A DNA stretch of 35,261 bases from assembly GCA_030042035.1 (NCBI GenBank), contig JASIAN010000155.1:1-35261 (forward strand), read 5' to 3'. Shown one piece after another: positions 25,830 to 34,277 of this stretch. The notes under the pieces were generated by a model. The model saw only the letters and a list, made by a program, of their open reading frames with translations, was not told the origin of the DNA and did not search any database. Made by a program: the position numbers and the translations under genes. The DNA is from Alphaproteobacteria bacterium. Lineage in GTDB: Bacteria > Pseudomonadota > Alphaproteobacteria > ATCC43930 > CGMCC-115725. Within the stretch, counting starts at the first letter, position 1, and the number at the start of each line of letters is the position of its first letter.

Positions 25830-27038
25830 ATGAAAGACGGCTACCGGTTCGTCGATTGCGACATGCACATCATGGAGCCGCCCGAACTCTTCGACAAATA
25901 TCTCGACCCCGCCTTCCGCCCGCGCGTTACCTCGTCGGTCCGGCGCAGCGCCGGCGGCCCCACGGGCATGCGCGGCCGCCCGATCTGGTATTTTGACGGC
26001 ACGCCGACCAGCAACGACGGCAACGTGTCGCAGTACAACCGCATCCGCGGCCCGCTCGTCTCCAAGCGCGCCAACACCAACGTCATGTTTGCGGTCGAGC
26101 GCGGCTACGACGCTGAGGCGCAGGTTATGGGCATGGCGATGGAGGGCATCGACATCGCCGTGCTGTTCCCGACGGCCGGTCTGTCGTTTCTCGCGCGCGA
26201 CAACATGGACCCGCAATTCTCCGCCGCGATCTGCCGCGCCTATAATGACTGGCTTGCCGAATTCTGCCGGCACAGCCCCGATCAATTAAAGATGGCGGCG
26301 ATGTTGCCGGTGCACGACGTCAATCTCGCCTGCGCCGAACTCTTGCGCTGCGTCAACCAGTATGGTGCGGTCGGCGCGTTCGTCCGGCCGAATTACGTAA
26401 ACGGCCGGTATTGGCATTCCAATTACTGGGATCCGCTGTATGCGCTGCTGCAGGAATTGAATGTGCCGCTGTGCTTCCACGAAGGCACTGGCTCCTATTA
26501 CTCGACGATCGAGCCGCGCTTTGGCGAGAACCGCTTCATGCGGCATGTCGCGAGCCATTCGACCGAGATGCAGCTGGCGCTCATCGCGCTGATGCTCGGC
26601 GGCATCTTCGAATTCTACCCGAAGCTCAAGGTTGCGTTCCTCGAAGCGCAGAGCTGGTGGGTGCCGGGATTGCTGGGCCGCATCGAATGGGACCTCCGCC
26701 AGCATCACGACTCGGATGCGCCCTACCTGAAGCTCAGTCCGCAGGAATACTGGCAGCGCAACTGCTTCTCGGCGATCGAGAGCGGCGAGAAGGAAGTGGG
26801 ATCGGTCGTCGAACTGCTGGGCGGCGCCGACAACATTTGCGTGTCGAGCGACTTCCCGCATTTCGACTCGAGCTTCCCCGAGGTGTCGAACCGAGTGCTG
26901 AGCAACCCGAGCATATCGAAGGACATCGCCGGCAAGATCCTGTCCGGCGGAGCGCGGCTCTATGGCTTTACCGAAGCGGATTTCGCCAAGGCCGAAACCG
27001 CCGCCAGGCGGCACGACAACATCGTGGCGCGCGCCTGA
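25830..27038 (+). CDS. Amidohydrolase family protein (ACMSD-like TIM barrel)
   Basis: Metal-dependent hydrolase or decarboxylase of the amidohydrolase-2 family, 402 residues. The N-terminal metal motif is DCDMHIMEP (Asp11-x-His13, in place of HxH). Further metal-site candidates are His in CFHEGTGSY, His in HVASHSTE and Asp in SSDFPHFDS. Relatives cleave or decarboxylate aromatic-ring fission products or lactone-like compounds; the substrate here is unknown. The ATG at 25830 is preceded by GCGGAGGAAGCGG. It starts a three-gene plus-strand group with a VOC protein and a DOPA-dioxygenase-like protein, and it is divergent from the pseudokinase gene. Confidence 0.88.
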   Translation: MKDGYRFVDCDMHIMEPPELFDKYLDPAFRPRVTSSVRRSAGGPTGMRGRPIWYFDGTPTSNDGNVSQYNRIRGPLVSKRANTNVMFAVERGYDAEAQVMGMAMEGIDIAVLFPTAGLSFLARDNMDPQFSAAICRAYNDWLAEFCRHSPDQLKMAAMLPVHDVNLACAELLRCVNQYGAVGAFVRPNYVNGRYWHSNYWDPLYALLQELNVPLCFHEGTGSYYSTIEPRFGENRFMRHVASHSTEMQLALIALMLGGIFEFYPKLKVAFLEAQSWWVPGLLGRIEWDLRQHHDSDAPYLKLSPQEYWQRNCFSAIESGEKEVGSVVELLGGADNICVSSDFPHFDSSFPEVSNRVLSNPSISKDIAGKILSGGARLYGFTEADFAKAETAARRHDNIVARA

Positions 27039-27152
27039 CCGCCCAGTTTGTGCCGCCTCGCTGCGCGGTGAACGCGATGATATGGGTTTCCCGGATGCGC
27101 GGGCCCGTATACGATGACCACAAGATTTTATCTATCCCAGAGGGACCGAGCC

Positions 27153-27707
27153 ATGCCGCAAACCGAACAGGCGCCGCGCCTCAGCCATGTCGGCCTTTAT
27201 GTGACCGACGTGCCCAAGATGCTCGATTTCTATACGAGCGTGTTGGGCTTCGTTGTTAGCGACGGCGCGCCCGACGGCCGCATCACCTTTCTGTCGCGCA
27301 ACCCCTCGGATCACCACCAGGTCGTGCTCGTGCGCGGCCGCGAGACTGCGCCCGAAACCATGATGGTGCAGCAGGTGTCGTTCAATGTCGGCAATCTCGC
27401 CGCCGTGCAGCGTGCCTACAGGAAGGTTGTCGCCGCCGGCTGCGACAGCATCCGCCCGGTCAGCCACGGCAATGCCTGGTCGGTGTATTTCCGCGATCCC
27501 GAGGGCAACCAGATCGAGATGTTCTGCGACACGCCGTGGTACGTGCCGCAGCCGTGCGGCTTCACGATCGACCTCGATCAGAGCGAAAACGAAGTCTATC
27601 GCTTTACCGAAGAGTATTGCCGCGCCCAGCCGGGCTTCAAGCCGATGGAGCAATGGCGGGCCGAGATCAGCACAAAGATCGCCGACAAGCTGGCGGCCGC
27701 GGAATAG
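27153..27707 (+). CDS. VOC family protein (extradiol dioxygenase-like)
   Basis: A 184-residue vicinal-oxygen-chelate protein related to catechol 2,3-dioxygenases. The first beta-alpha-beta module begins LSHVGLYVTDVPKMLDFYT with metal ligand candidate His12. The second module ends VYFRDPEGNQIEMF, providing Glu122. The second module's first strand reads VQQVSFNV, where dioxygenases usually have His. A C-terminal extension (about residues 130-184, WYVPQPCGFTIDLDQSEN then helices) is longer than the VOC core. It is preceded by CAGAGGGACCG; ATG 27153 is preferred over an in-frame ATG at 27114. It lies 114 nt after the amidohydrolase and 16 nt before the DOPA-dioxygenase gene, so the last two are surely co-transcribed. 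Confidence 0.85.
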   Translation: MPQTEQAPRLSHVGLYVTDVPKMLDFYTSVLGFVVSDGAPDGRITFLSRNPSDHHQVVLVRGRETAPETMMVQQVSFNVGNLAAVQRAYRKVVAAGCDSIRPVSHGNAWSVYFRDPEGNQIEMFCDTPWYVPQPCGFTIDLDQSENEVYRFTEEYCRAQPGFKPMEQWRAEISTKIADKLAAAE

Positions 27708-27723
27708 CGGGGAGGAGGCCAAG

Positions 27724-28095
27724 ATGAGCCGCATCCGCGGGTTTCACGCCCATGTCTATTACGACGCGGCAACAAGGCCGAAGGCGGCGCAGCTGCGCGA
27801 GGCGATTATCGGCCAGTTCACCGTCGAGCCGGGCGGGTTCAGCGATGCGCCCGCGGGTCCGCACCCGATCTCTCAGTTCAATGTGATCTTCGAGGTGCCG
27901 GAGTTCGAACGCGTCGTGCCGTGGCTGATGCTGAACCGCAACGGGCTCGATGTTCTGGTGCACCCGCTGACCGACAGCAATGTCGATGACCACAGCAAGA
28001 ATGCGCTGTGGCTTGGCAACCCGGTGCCGCTGAAGCTCGACGTGCTGCGCCCGCAATACCGCGAGAGCCTGCTGCCGGCCTCGCAACGGGCTTAG
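27724..28095 (+). CDS. DOPA 4,5-dioxygenase family protein
   Basis: A 123-residue protein of the small DOPA-4,5-dioxygenase family, which performs extradiol cleavage of catechol-type substrates in characterised fungal members. Family landmarks are FHAHVYYD (His8, His10), PHPISQFNV (His47), DVLVHPLTDSNVDDH (His80, His90) and ALWLGNPVPL. These histidines are the natural metal-site candidates. The start follows GGGGAGGAGGCC, 16 nt after the VOC stop. The partner genes suggest that this enzyme and the VOC protein work on related aromatic compounds, with the amidohydrolase acting on a cleavage product (inference). It ends 5 nt from the convergent mrp stop. Confidence 0.88.
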   Translation: MSRIRGFHAHVYYDAATRPKAAQLREAIIGQFTVEPGGFSDAPAGPHPISQFNVIFEVPEFERVVPWLMLNRNGLDVLVHPLTDSNVDDHSKNALWLGNPVPLKLDVLRPQYRESLLPASQRA

Positions 28096-28100
28096 GGCGC

Positions 28101-29219
28101 CTACTCGACGACGATGCGCGGCGGCGCGCGGCGGGCGCCGTTCTCCGAGACCTTTTCCCAAATGCGCGCGGCGATGACGCGGAAGGTCTCGGCATATGGT
28201 GAATCCGGGTCGGTCGCGACGATCGGCCGCCCCGCGTCCGAGGTTTCGCGGATGGCGAGATCGAGCGGCACCTCGCCGAGAAATTCGGCGCCGAGCCGCG
28301 CGGCTTCGCGGCGCGCGCCGCCATGGCCGAAAATGTCGCTCCGCTGGCCGCAGTGCGGGCACCGGAAATAGCTCATGTTCTCGATGATGCCGAGCACCGG
28401 GACGTTGACCTTGTTGAACATGGCAAGGCCGCGGCGGGCGTCGATGAGCGCGATATCCTGCGGCGTCGAGACGATGACCGCGCCGGCCAGCGCGACCTGC
28501 TGCGCCATCGTCAATTGCGCGTCGCCGGTGCCGGGCGGCATGTCGACAATCATGAGGTCGAGTTCGCCCCAGGCGACGTCACGCAGCATCTGCTGCAACG
28601 CGCTCATGACCATCGGCCCGCGCCAGATCATCGGCGTGTCTTCCGCAACGAGAAAGCCGATCGACATGCATCTGACGCCGTAATTCTCCATCGGCTGCAG
28701 GATCCTGCCGTCGGCCGAGCGCGGCCGGCCGGAAATTCCCAGCATGCGCGGCATCGAGGGGCCGTAGATGTCGGCGTCGAGCACGCCGACCGAGAGGCCG
28801 TTGGCCTTCGCCGCCAGCGCGAGATTGGCCGCGACGGTCGATTTGCCGACGCCACCCTTGCCCGACGCGACGGCGACGATCGCCTTGACGCCAGGCGCCA
28901 GCGCCGGTCGCGCCGCCGCCTCGGGCCGGGCATGGGCGTGCGGCGTCGGCGCGGCACGGCTTTGGCGCCTTGGCGCCTCGGCGGTCAGCACGGCGGTGAC
29001 CGAGACGACGCCGGGCAGCGCCTCGACCGCCGCCTCGGCCGCCCGCCGCAGAGGTTCGAGCCGCGGCCCGCGCGCCGGCTCGACCTCGATCGCAAAGCCG
29101 ACATTGCCGTCGCGCACGACGATGCCCGAAACCATGCCGAGCGAGACGATGTCGCCGCCCTTGTCGGGGTCGCGCACCGCGGCCAGCGCGTCAAGGACCT
29201 GTTTTTCGGTTATCGCCAT
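28101..29219 (-). CDS. mrp: Mrp/ApbC family iron-sulfur cluster carrier ATPase
   Basis: Cytosolic P-loop ATPase that carries and delivers Fe-S clusters, 372 residues. The N-terminal DUF59/MIP18 domain (AITEKQVLDALAAVRDPDK) is followed by an Ala/Pro/His-rich linker. The deviant Walker A motif is SGKGGVGKST, then DADIYGPSMPRMLGI, the switch VDMPPGTGDAQLT, and the cluster-binding CPHCG with FGHGGAR after it. ATG at 29219 gives the standard MAITEKQ start; 22 extra residues are possible to 29285 without better support. Divergent from hflK, and convergent with the DOPA-dioxygenase gene. Confidence 0.95.
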   Translation of the reverse strand: MAITEKQVLDALAAVRDPDKGGDIVSLGMVSGIVVRDGNVGFAIEVEPARGPRLEPLRRAAEAAVEALPGVVSVTAVLTAEAPRRQSRAAPTPHAHARPEAAARPALAPGVKAIVAVASGKGGVGKSTVAANLALAAKANGLSVGVLDADIYGPSMPRMLGISGRPRSADGRILQPMENYGVRCMSIGFLVAEDTPMIWRGPMVMSALQQMLRDVAWGELDLMIVDMPPGTGDAQLTMAQQVALAGAVIVSTPQDIALIDARRGLAMFNKVNVPVLGIIENMSYFRCPHCGQRSDIFGHGGARREAARLGAEFLGEVPLDLAIRETSDAGRPIVATDPDSPYAETFRVIAARIWEKVSENGARRAPPRIVVE

Positions 29220-29417
29220 CGCCTGCTGCCCGCCACGCATTGTGGCCGCGGCTCGTGCGCGCGGCCGGAAAAGGGTATGGTGCATTTAGGCGCGGCGCTC
29301 GGGCTTGACAACACCCGGCCCGCCGTCGCCCTCTATCGAACCCCCTCGCCCGCTGGCGGAGGGCCGGGGTCCGCCCGGATTGCCGCGGCGATGGCCGCCG
29401 CGAAAAGGTTCGTTGCA

Positions 29418-30641
29418 ATGACGTGGCATAGTGACGGCGGCGGTCCGTGGGGCACGGGGCCGCGCGGCGGCGGAGGCGGGGGCGGACCCTGGGGCGGCGG
29501 CGGCCGCGGCAACGGTCAGGGTCCGAGCGGCGGCCGGCGCCCGCCCTATCCGCCTAATCTTGAAGAGATCTTGCGGCGCAGCCAGGATCGCTTTCGCCGC
29601 CTGCTGCCGGGCGGCTTCAGCAGCGGCACCGGCATCGCGGTCGTCGTCATCGCGATCGTCGTGTTGTGGCTGGCGAGCGGGTTCTACCGCGTACTGCCGG
29701 ACGAAGTCGGCGTTGTGCTGCGCTTCGGCGCCTACAACCGCACGACGCAACCCGGCCTCAACTACCATATGCCGGCGCCGATCGAGACGGTGCTGACGCC
29801 GGCCGTGACGCGCGTCAACCGCACCGAGATCGGCTATCGCAGCCAGGAGAACGACGAGGGAGAGCCGATCGCCAGCGCCCAGGTGCCGGAAGAATCGCTG
29901 ATGTTGACCGGCGATGAGAATATCGTCGATGTCAACTGCACGGTGTTCTGGGTCATCAAGGACGCCAAGGCCTACCTGTTCAACATCCGCGCTCCGGAAA
30001 AGACGGTCAAATCGGCGGCCGAAAGCGCGCTGCGCGAAGTGATCGGCGAGCATCCGCTGGCGATGGAGCTGTCCGCCGGCCGCGAGCAGATCGAGAGCCA
30101 AACGCACAAGCTCTTGCAGCAGCTCCTCGATTCGTATGGCGCAGGGGTTCTGGTGACGCAGGTGACGCTGCAGCGGGTCGATCCCCCGGAACCGGTCATC
30201 GCGGCCTTCCGCGATGTGCAGGCGGCGCTGGCCGACGAGGCGCGGCTCAAGAACGAGGCGGAAGCCTACCGCAACGACGTGGTGCCCAAGGCAAAAGGAC
30301 AGGCCGCCAAGATCATCCAGGGCGCCGAGGCCTATCGCCAGCAGGTGGTGGCGCAGGCCGAGGGCAATGCGGCGCGCTTCGACGCCGTCTACAAGGCCTT
30401 CAAGGCGGCCGAGACGGTGACCGCTCAGCGCCTCTATCTCGATACGATGGAAGACATCCTGGAGCACAGCCACAAGGTCATCCTCGACCAGGCAGCCGCC
30501 GGCAAAAGCGGCGTCCTACCCTATCTGCCGCTGCCCGCCCTGGCGGGCAGCACGACCGCCGCGGCGGCGGCGCGCCCGTCCGTGCCCGCGGCGGCGGCAA
30601 ATGACGGCGGCGCGCAGCTGTCGATCGGGCGCGGCCAATGA
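29418..30641 (+). CDS. hflK: FtsH protease modulator HflK
   Basis: SPFH-domain membrane protein that forms a cage with HflC around FtsH and moderates its proteolysis; 407 residues. A Gly-rich N-terminus (residues 5-40, many GGG and PWG) precedes PPNLEEILRRSQDRFRRLLP. A transmembrane helix at 72-90 follows, then the SPFH start (VLPDEVGVVLRFGAY). Coiled-coil segments rich in Ala, Glu, Arg and Lys run from about 280 to 340. ATG at 29418 follows CGAAAAGG at moderate spacing. A TTGACA at 29305-29310 has no clear -10. The stop overlaps hflC by 4 nt. The large upstream in-frame reading belongs to the antisense of mrp. Confidence 0.95.
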   Translation: MTWHSDGGGPWGTGPRGGGGGGGPWGGGGRGNGQGPSGGRRPPYPPNLEEILRRSQDRFRRLLPGGFSSGTGIAVVVIAIVVLWLASGFYRVLPDEVGVVLRFGAYNRTTQPGLNYHMPAPIETVLTPAVTRVNRTEIGYRSQENDEGEPIASAQVPEESLMLTGDENIVDVNCTVFWVIKDAKAYLFNIRAPEKTVKSAAESALREVIGEHPLAMELSAGREQIESQTHKLLQQLLDSYGAGVLVTQVTLQRVDPPEPVIAAFRDVQAALADEARLKNEAEAYRNDVVPKAKGQAAKIIQGAEAYRQQVVAQAEGNAARFDAVYKAFKAAETVTAQRLYLDTMEDILEHSHKVILDQAAAGKSGVLPYLPLPALAGSTTAAAAARPSVPAAAANDGGAQLSIGRGQ

Positions 30642-31597
30642 ACCGCCGTGCTCTCGCCCTCGCCGCCGGGCTGCTGGTCATCGCCGGCCTGTTCCTGACC
30701 AGCTCGCTGTTCATCGTCAACCAGACCGAGCTGGCGCTGCTCTTGCAGTTCGGCCGACCGGTCCGCGTCATCGATGAGCCCGGGCTCGAAGTCAAATTGC
30801 CGTTCGTGCAGAACGTCGTGTTCTTCGACAGGCGCCTCCTCGATGTCGAGCCGCCGCCGGAAGAGGTCATCGCTGCCGACCAGAAGCGCGCGATCGTCGA
30901 TACCTATACGCGCTATCGGATCGTCAACCCGCTGCTGTTTTACCAGACGGTCGGCGGCGAAGACGCGGTGCGCGCCCGGCTCACCGCGATGGTCAGCAGC
31001 AGCATGCGGCAGGTGATCGGCAAGGTGCCGCTGTCGGCGCTGTTGTCGGTGCGGCGGGCGCCGATCATGTGGAAGATCCGCGACGAGGTTCACGCCGAGG
31101 CCAAGCCGTTCGGCATCGATGTTGTCGATACCCGCATCCGCCGCGTCGATCTGCCGCCGCAGAACAGCGAAGCCATCTATGCGCGGATGAATTCCGAGCG
31201 GCAGCAGCAGGCGGCGCTCTACCGCGCCGAAGGCGCGCAGGCGGCGGCGACCGTACGCGCCACCGCCGATCGCGACGTGACCGTGACCATCGCCGACGCG
31301 CAACGGCAGGCGCAGGAACTGCGCGGCCAGGGCGATGCGCAGGCGACCGCGGTCTACGCCAAGGCCTACGGCCAGGACGAGAAATTCTTTGCGTTCTACC
31401 GCTCCCTGCAGGCCTACCGCGACGCGCTCGCCGGCAAGGACACCGCGTTCGTGCTGACGCCACAGGGCAACTTCTTCCGCTTTTTCCAGGGTCCCGTAGG
31501 TGTCGCCGGCGCGGCGGCGACGGCCGCGGGGCCGCCCTCGGCTCCGGCCGCTGCACCCCCCGCCGGCGTCTCCCGCGACCCGGCGCGGACACGATGA
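30638..31597 (+). CDS. hflC: FtsH protease modulator HflC
   Basis: Partner of HflK in the SPFH cage, 319 residues. Residues 4-26 form the membrane helix (ALALAAGLLVIAGLFLTSSL), followed by VNQTELALLLQFGRPV and PGLEVKLPFVQNVVFFDRR, typical HflC. The dimerising region is helical with AEGAQAAATVRATADRD, and the C-terminus carries a Pro/Ala-rich tail beyond TPQGNFFRFF. It overlaps hflK by ATGA and is followed by a DUF2065 gene 28 nt later. Slightly longer than enterobacterial forms because of the tail. Confidence 0.95.
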   Translation: MNRRALALAAGLLVIAGLFLTSSLFIVNQTELALLLQFGRPVRVIDEPGLEVKLPFVQNVVFFDRRLLDVEPPPEEVIAADQKRAIVDTYTRYRIVNPLLFYQTVGGEDAVRARLTAMVSSSMRQVIGKVPLSALLSVRRAPIMWKIRDEVHAEAKPFGIDVVDTRIRRVDLPPQNSEAIYARMNSERQQQAALYRAEGAQAAATVRATADRDVTVTIADAQRQAQELRGQGDAQATAVYAKAYGQDEKFFAFYRSLQAYRDALAGKDTAFVLTPQGNFFRFFQGPVGVAGAAATAAGPPSAPAAAPPAGVSRDPARTR

Positions 31598-31625
31598 TCT
31601 GCTCGGGCGCGCTGCGCGGCGGTTG

Positions 31626-31811
31626 ATGCGGGATTTGTGGACCGCGCTGGCGCTGGTTCTCGTTATCGAGGGCATCCTATACGCGCTGCTGCCCGAAACG
31701 ATGAAGCGCATCGCTGCGCGCGCCGTGGCGATCCCTTCCCAGGTTTTGCGCATTGCCGGCCTGTTGTGCGCCGTGATCGGGGTCGCGCTGGTGTGGCTCG
31801 TGCGACGCTGA
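31626..31811 (+). CDS. DUF2065 family small membrane protein
   Basis: A 61-residue protein with two hydrophobic helices: LWTALALVLVIEGILYALLP and, after KRIAARAVAIPSQ, LRIAGLLCAVIGVALVWLV. This is the YjeT-like DUF2065 pattern, commonly encoded between hflC and a degP-type protease in Alphaproteobacteria. Its function is not known; the context suggests a link to HflKC/FtsH membrane quality control (inference). It lies 28 nt after hflC and 83 nt before the degP start. Confidence 0.85.
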   Translation: MRDLWTALALVLVIEGILYALLPETMKRIAARAVAIPSQVLRIAGLLCAVIGVALVWLVRR

Positions 31812-31894
31812 GCTTGCCGCGCCGCCGCGAGCAATCTGGCTTGTCGGCCGCGATTTGCGTAATCTCGCATCTGTTCCTGCGGGGAGTTGTTGAC

Positions 31895-33388
31895 GTGTTG
31901 TCGTTGTTGTTGCGCGGGCGGCGCGGGACCGCCGTCGCAGCCTTAGCACTGATGTTGCTCCTGCCTGCGGGTTGGCACTCTGCGGCGGCGCGCCCGGGAC
32001 CGGACGGGTTTGCCGATCTCGTCGCCCAGCTTTTGCCATCCGTCGTCAACATCTCGACGACCGAGACGATCAGGTCGGAGGAGCAGGGCGAGGCGCCGGC
32101 GCCTGGCAAATCGCCGTTTCCGCCGGGGTCGCCGTTCGACCAGTTCTTCAAGAATTTTTTCAATCACAATGCCGAGCACGGCGAGGACCCGAGCCTGCAG
32201 CTGCGCAAGGCGACCTCGCTCGGTTCGGGGTTCATCATCGACCCGTCGGGCTACGTCGTGACCAACAACCATGTGATCGAGAATGCCGACACGATCACTG
32301 TCATCCTGCACGACAACACCGACCTCAAGGCGACCGTTGTCGGCCGCGACGCGAAGACCGACATCGCGGTCTTGAAGGTGGATGCCAAGGAGCCGCTGGC
32401 CGCCGCAGCCTGGGGCGACAGCGACAAGGCGCGGGTCGGCGACTGGGTGCTGGCAATCGGCAATCCCTTCGGGCTTGGCGGCAGCGTCACCGCCGGCATC
32501 CTGTCGGCGCGGCAGCGCGACATCAACGCCGGCCCGTACGACGATTTCCTGCAGACCGACGCGCCGATCAACCGCGGCAATTCCGGCGGTCCGATGTTCA
32601 ACATGAACGGCCGGGTGATCGGCATCAACACCGCGATCTTTTCACCCTCGGGGGGCTCGATCGGCATCGGCTTTGCGATCCCGTCCAATCTCGCCAGGGA
32701 GGTCGTCGACGAACTGATCCACGAGCCGGATCATACCGTGCACCGCGGCTGGCTCGGGGTGCGCATCCAATCGGTGACCGGCGAGATTGCCGAGAGCCTC
32801 GGTCTCGACAAGGCGAAGGGCGCCCTCGTCGCCAGCGTCAATGCCGGCGGGCCGGCGCAGAAGGGCGGCATCGAGCCGGGCGACGTGATCCTCATCTACG
32901 ACGGCAAGCCGGTCTCCGACCTGCGGCAACTGCCGCGGCTCGTCGCCGAGAGCCGGGCCGGCAGCACGGTGCCGGTGACGATCTGGCGCAAACGGCGGCG
33001 GGAGGTATTGCAGATTGTTGTCGGGCGGCTCGCCGACAGCCCGAAACTAGCCGCCAACGAGAAGGCCAAAGAGCCCACCCCCGCCGACCGCGTCACGACG
33101 CTCGGCCTTACCTTGTCCACCATCACGCCGGCACTGAAGAACGAGTTCTCGCTGGGAAATGACAAGGGGGTTGTCGTTGTTGCCGTGGTCAAGAACAGCC
33201 CCGCGGCGGAGAAGGGGATGCAACCGGGCGACGTCATCATCGAAGCCTCGCAGGAAGATGTCGCCAGCGCTCACGACATCCTCGGCAAGATCGACGCGGC
33301 GCGGCGGGCCGGCCGCAAGTCGATCCTGCTGCTCGTCGAGCGGCAGGGCGATCTGCGCTTTGTCGCGCTGGGTCTCGACCAAAGCTGA
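31895..33388 (+). CDS. degP: Do-type periplasmic serine protease (DegP/MucD family)
   Basis: Periplasmic HtrA-family protease and chaperone, 497 residues. An N-terminal signal peptide (LLLRGRRGTAVAALALMLLL, cleavage near SAAA) leads to a trypsin-like domain with His126 in VVTNNHVIE, Asp156 in KTDIAVLK and Ser230 in RGNSGGPM. Two PDZ domains follow (about 275-365, with GWLGVRIQ, and 395-490, with GVVVVAVVKNSPAAEKGM). GTG at 31895 is chosen because GGGGAG lies 9 nt upstream and the signal peptide then starts correctly; upstream readings overlap the DUF2065 gene in another frame. It ends 6 nt from the convergent serB stop. Confidence 0.94.
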   Translation: MLSLLLRGRRGTAVAALALMLLLPAGWHSAAARPGPDGFADLVAQLLPSVVNISTTETIRSEEQGEAPAPGKSPFPPGSPFDQFFKNFFNHNAEHGEDPSLQLRKATSLGSGFIIDPSGYVVTNNHVIENADTITVILHDNTDLKATVVGRDAKTDIAVLKVDAKEPLAAAAWGDSDKARVGDWVLAIGNPFGLGGSVTAGILSARQRDINAGPYDDFLQTDAPINRGNSGGPMFNMNGRVIGINTAIFSPSGGSIGIGFAIPSNLAREVVDELIHEPDHTVHRGWLGVRIQSVTGEIAESLGLDKAKGALVASVNAGGPAQKGGIEPGDVILIYDGKPVSDLRQLPRLVAESRAGSTVPVTIWRKRRREVLQIVVGRLADSPKLAANEKAKEPTPADRVTTLGLTLSTITPALKNEFSLGNDKGVVVVAVVKNSPAAEKGMQPGDVIIEASQEDVASAHDILGKIDAARRAGRKSILLLVERQGDLRFVALGLDQS

Positions 33389-33394
33389 ACAGCC

Positions 33395-34276
33395 TCAGCC
33401 GACGATCTCCCGCTGCCGGTAGCCTTGGGCATAGAGGAGGCCGGTCAGGTCGGCGTGGTCGAGCCGCCAACGCGCCGCGGCCGCAACAGTCGGCTTCGCG
33501 CGAAACGCGACGCCGAACCCCGCCGCCAGCAGCATCGGCAGGTCGTTGGCGCCGTCGCCGACCGCCAACGCCGCCGCCGGCGCGACGCCGCATTCGCGGG
33601 CAAAGGCGAGGAGCGCGTCGCGTTTCGTGTCGCGGGTCACGATCGGCGCCGCGACGGTGCCGGCGATGCGGTCCGCGGCAATGTCGAGCCGGTTGGCGAC
33701 GACCCGCTCGAAGCCGAGTTCGGCCGCGACCCTATCGGCGAACACCGTAAAGCCGCCGGATACCAGCAGCCTGCGCACGCCGGCGGCGTGCGCCGTCGCG
33801 AGCAGCGTCCGCGCGCCCGGCATCAGCCGGATGCGGCCGGCCGCTGCGCCGAGCACTGCCGCGGGCAACCCTTTCAGCAGTGCCACCCGTTCGGTGAGCG
33901 CGGCAGCGAAATCGAGTTCGCCGTTCATCGCCCGCCGCGTGATCTCGGCGACCTGCGCGCGGCGGCCGACGAAGTCCGCCAATTCATCGAGCATCTCGTT
34001 TTCGATGATCGTCGATTCGAGATCGGCGACGAGCACGCGCTTGCGGCGCCCCGCGGCCGGCTGGACCAGCACGTCAATCCGCGCCGTGCCGATCGCGCCG
34101 CGCGCCAGCCGTTCGATCGTCTGTGGGTCGCCTTCGCCCAAGGCGAGATCGCACGCGATGGGCGGCGCCAGCCAATCGGGCGCGCTGACGAGCGGCAGCG
34201 CCGCCGCGAGGGCCTCCGCGATGGCGGGCAGCGACCTCTCGCCGGGCGCGGCGATGAGCGTGAGGACAGCCTCCAC
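33395..34276 (-). CDS. serB: Phosphoserine phosphatase SerB
   Basis: HAD-family phosphatase that makes L-serine from O-phosphoserine; 293 residues. An N-terminal regulatory-like domain (about residues 1-78) is followed by the catalytic part. Motif I reads VADLESTIIENEMLDELAD: the nucleophile Asp85 is present, but the +2 acid/base is Glu87 instead of the usual Asp. Motif II is LLVSGGFTVF, the Lys of motif III is in VTRDTKRDALL, and motif IV is VGDGANDLPML. GTG at 34276 follows GAGG at suitable spacing; in-frame extension to 34384 runs into an intergenic repeat. Convergent with degP at 6 nt. Confidence 0.92.
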   Translation of the reverse strand: MEAVLTLIAAPGERSLPAIAEALAAALPLVSAPDWLAPPIACDLALGEGDPQTIERLARGAIGTARIDVLVQPAAGRRKRVLVADLESTIIENEMLDELADFVGRRAQVAEITRRAMNGELDFAAALTERVALLKGLPAAVLGAAAGRIRLMPGARTLLATAHAAGVRRLLVSGGFTVFADRVAAELGFERVVANRLDIAADRIAGTVAAPIVTRDTKRDALLAFARECGVAPAAALAVGDGANDLPMLLAAGFGVAFRAKPTVAAAARWRLDHADLTGLLYAQGYRQREIVG

Positions 34277-34277
34277 G

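Noticed and set aside
28323-29417. Long N-terminal extension in frame with hflK
   Set aside because: It is the antisense of mrp. HflK begins at 29418 with its normal Gly-rich N-terminus.
29305-29420. TTGACA promoter and GGATTGC...GCAATGACG inverted ends before hflK
   Set aside because: No -10 box at usable spacing, and the inverted ends have unrelated sequence between them; likely chance.
31637-31894. N-terminal extension of the degP frame
   Set aside because: It overlaps the DUF2065 gene in another frame. The GTG at 31895 with GGGGAG and a proper signal peptide is a better start.
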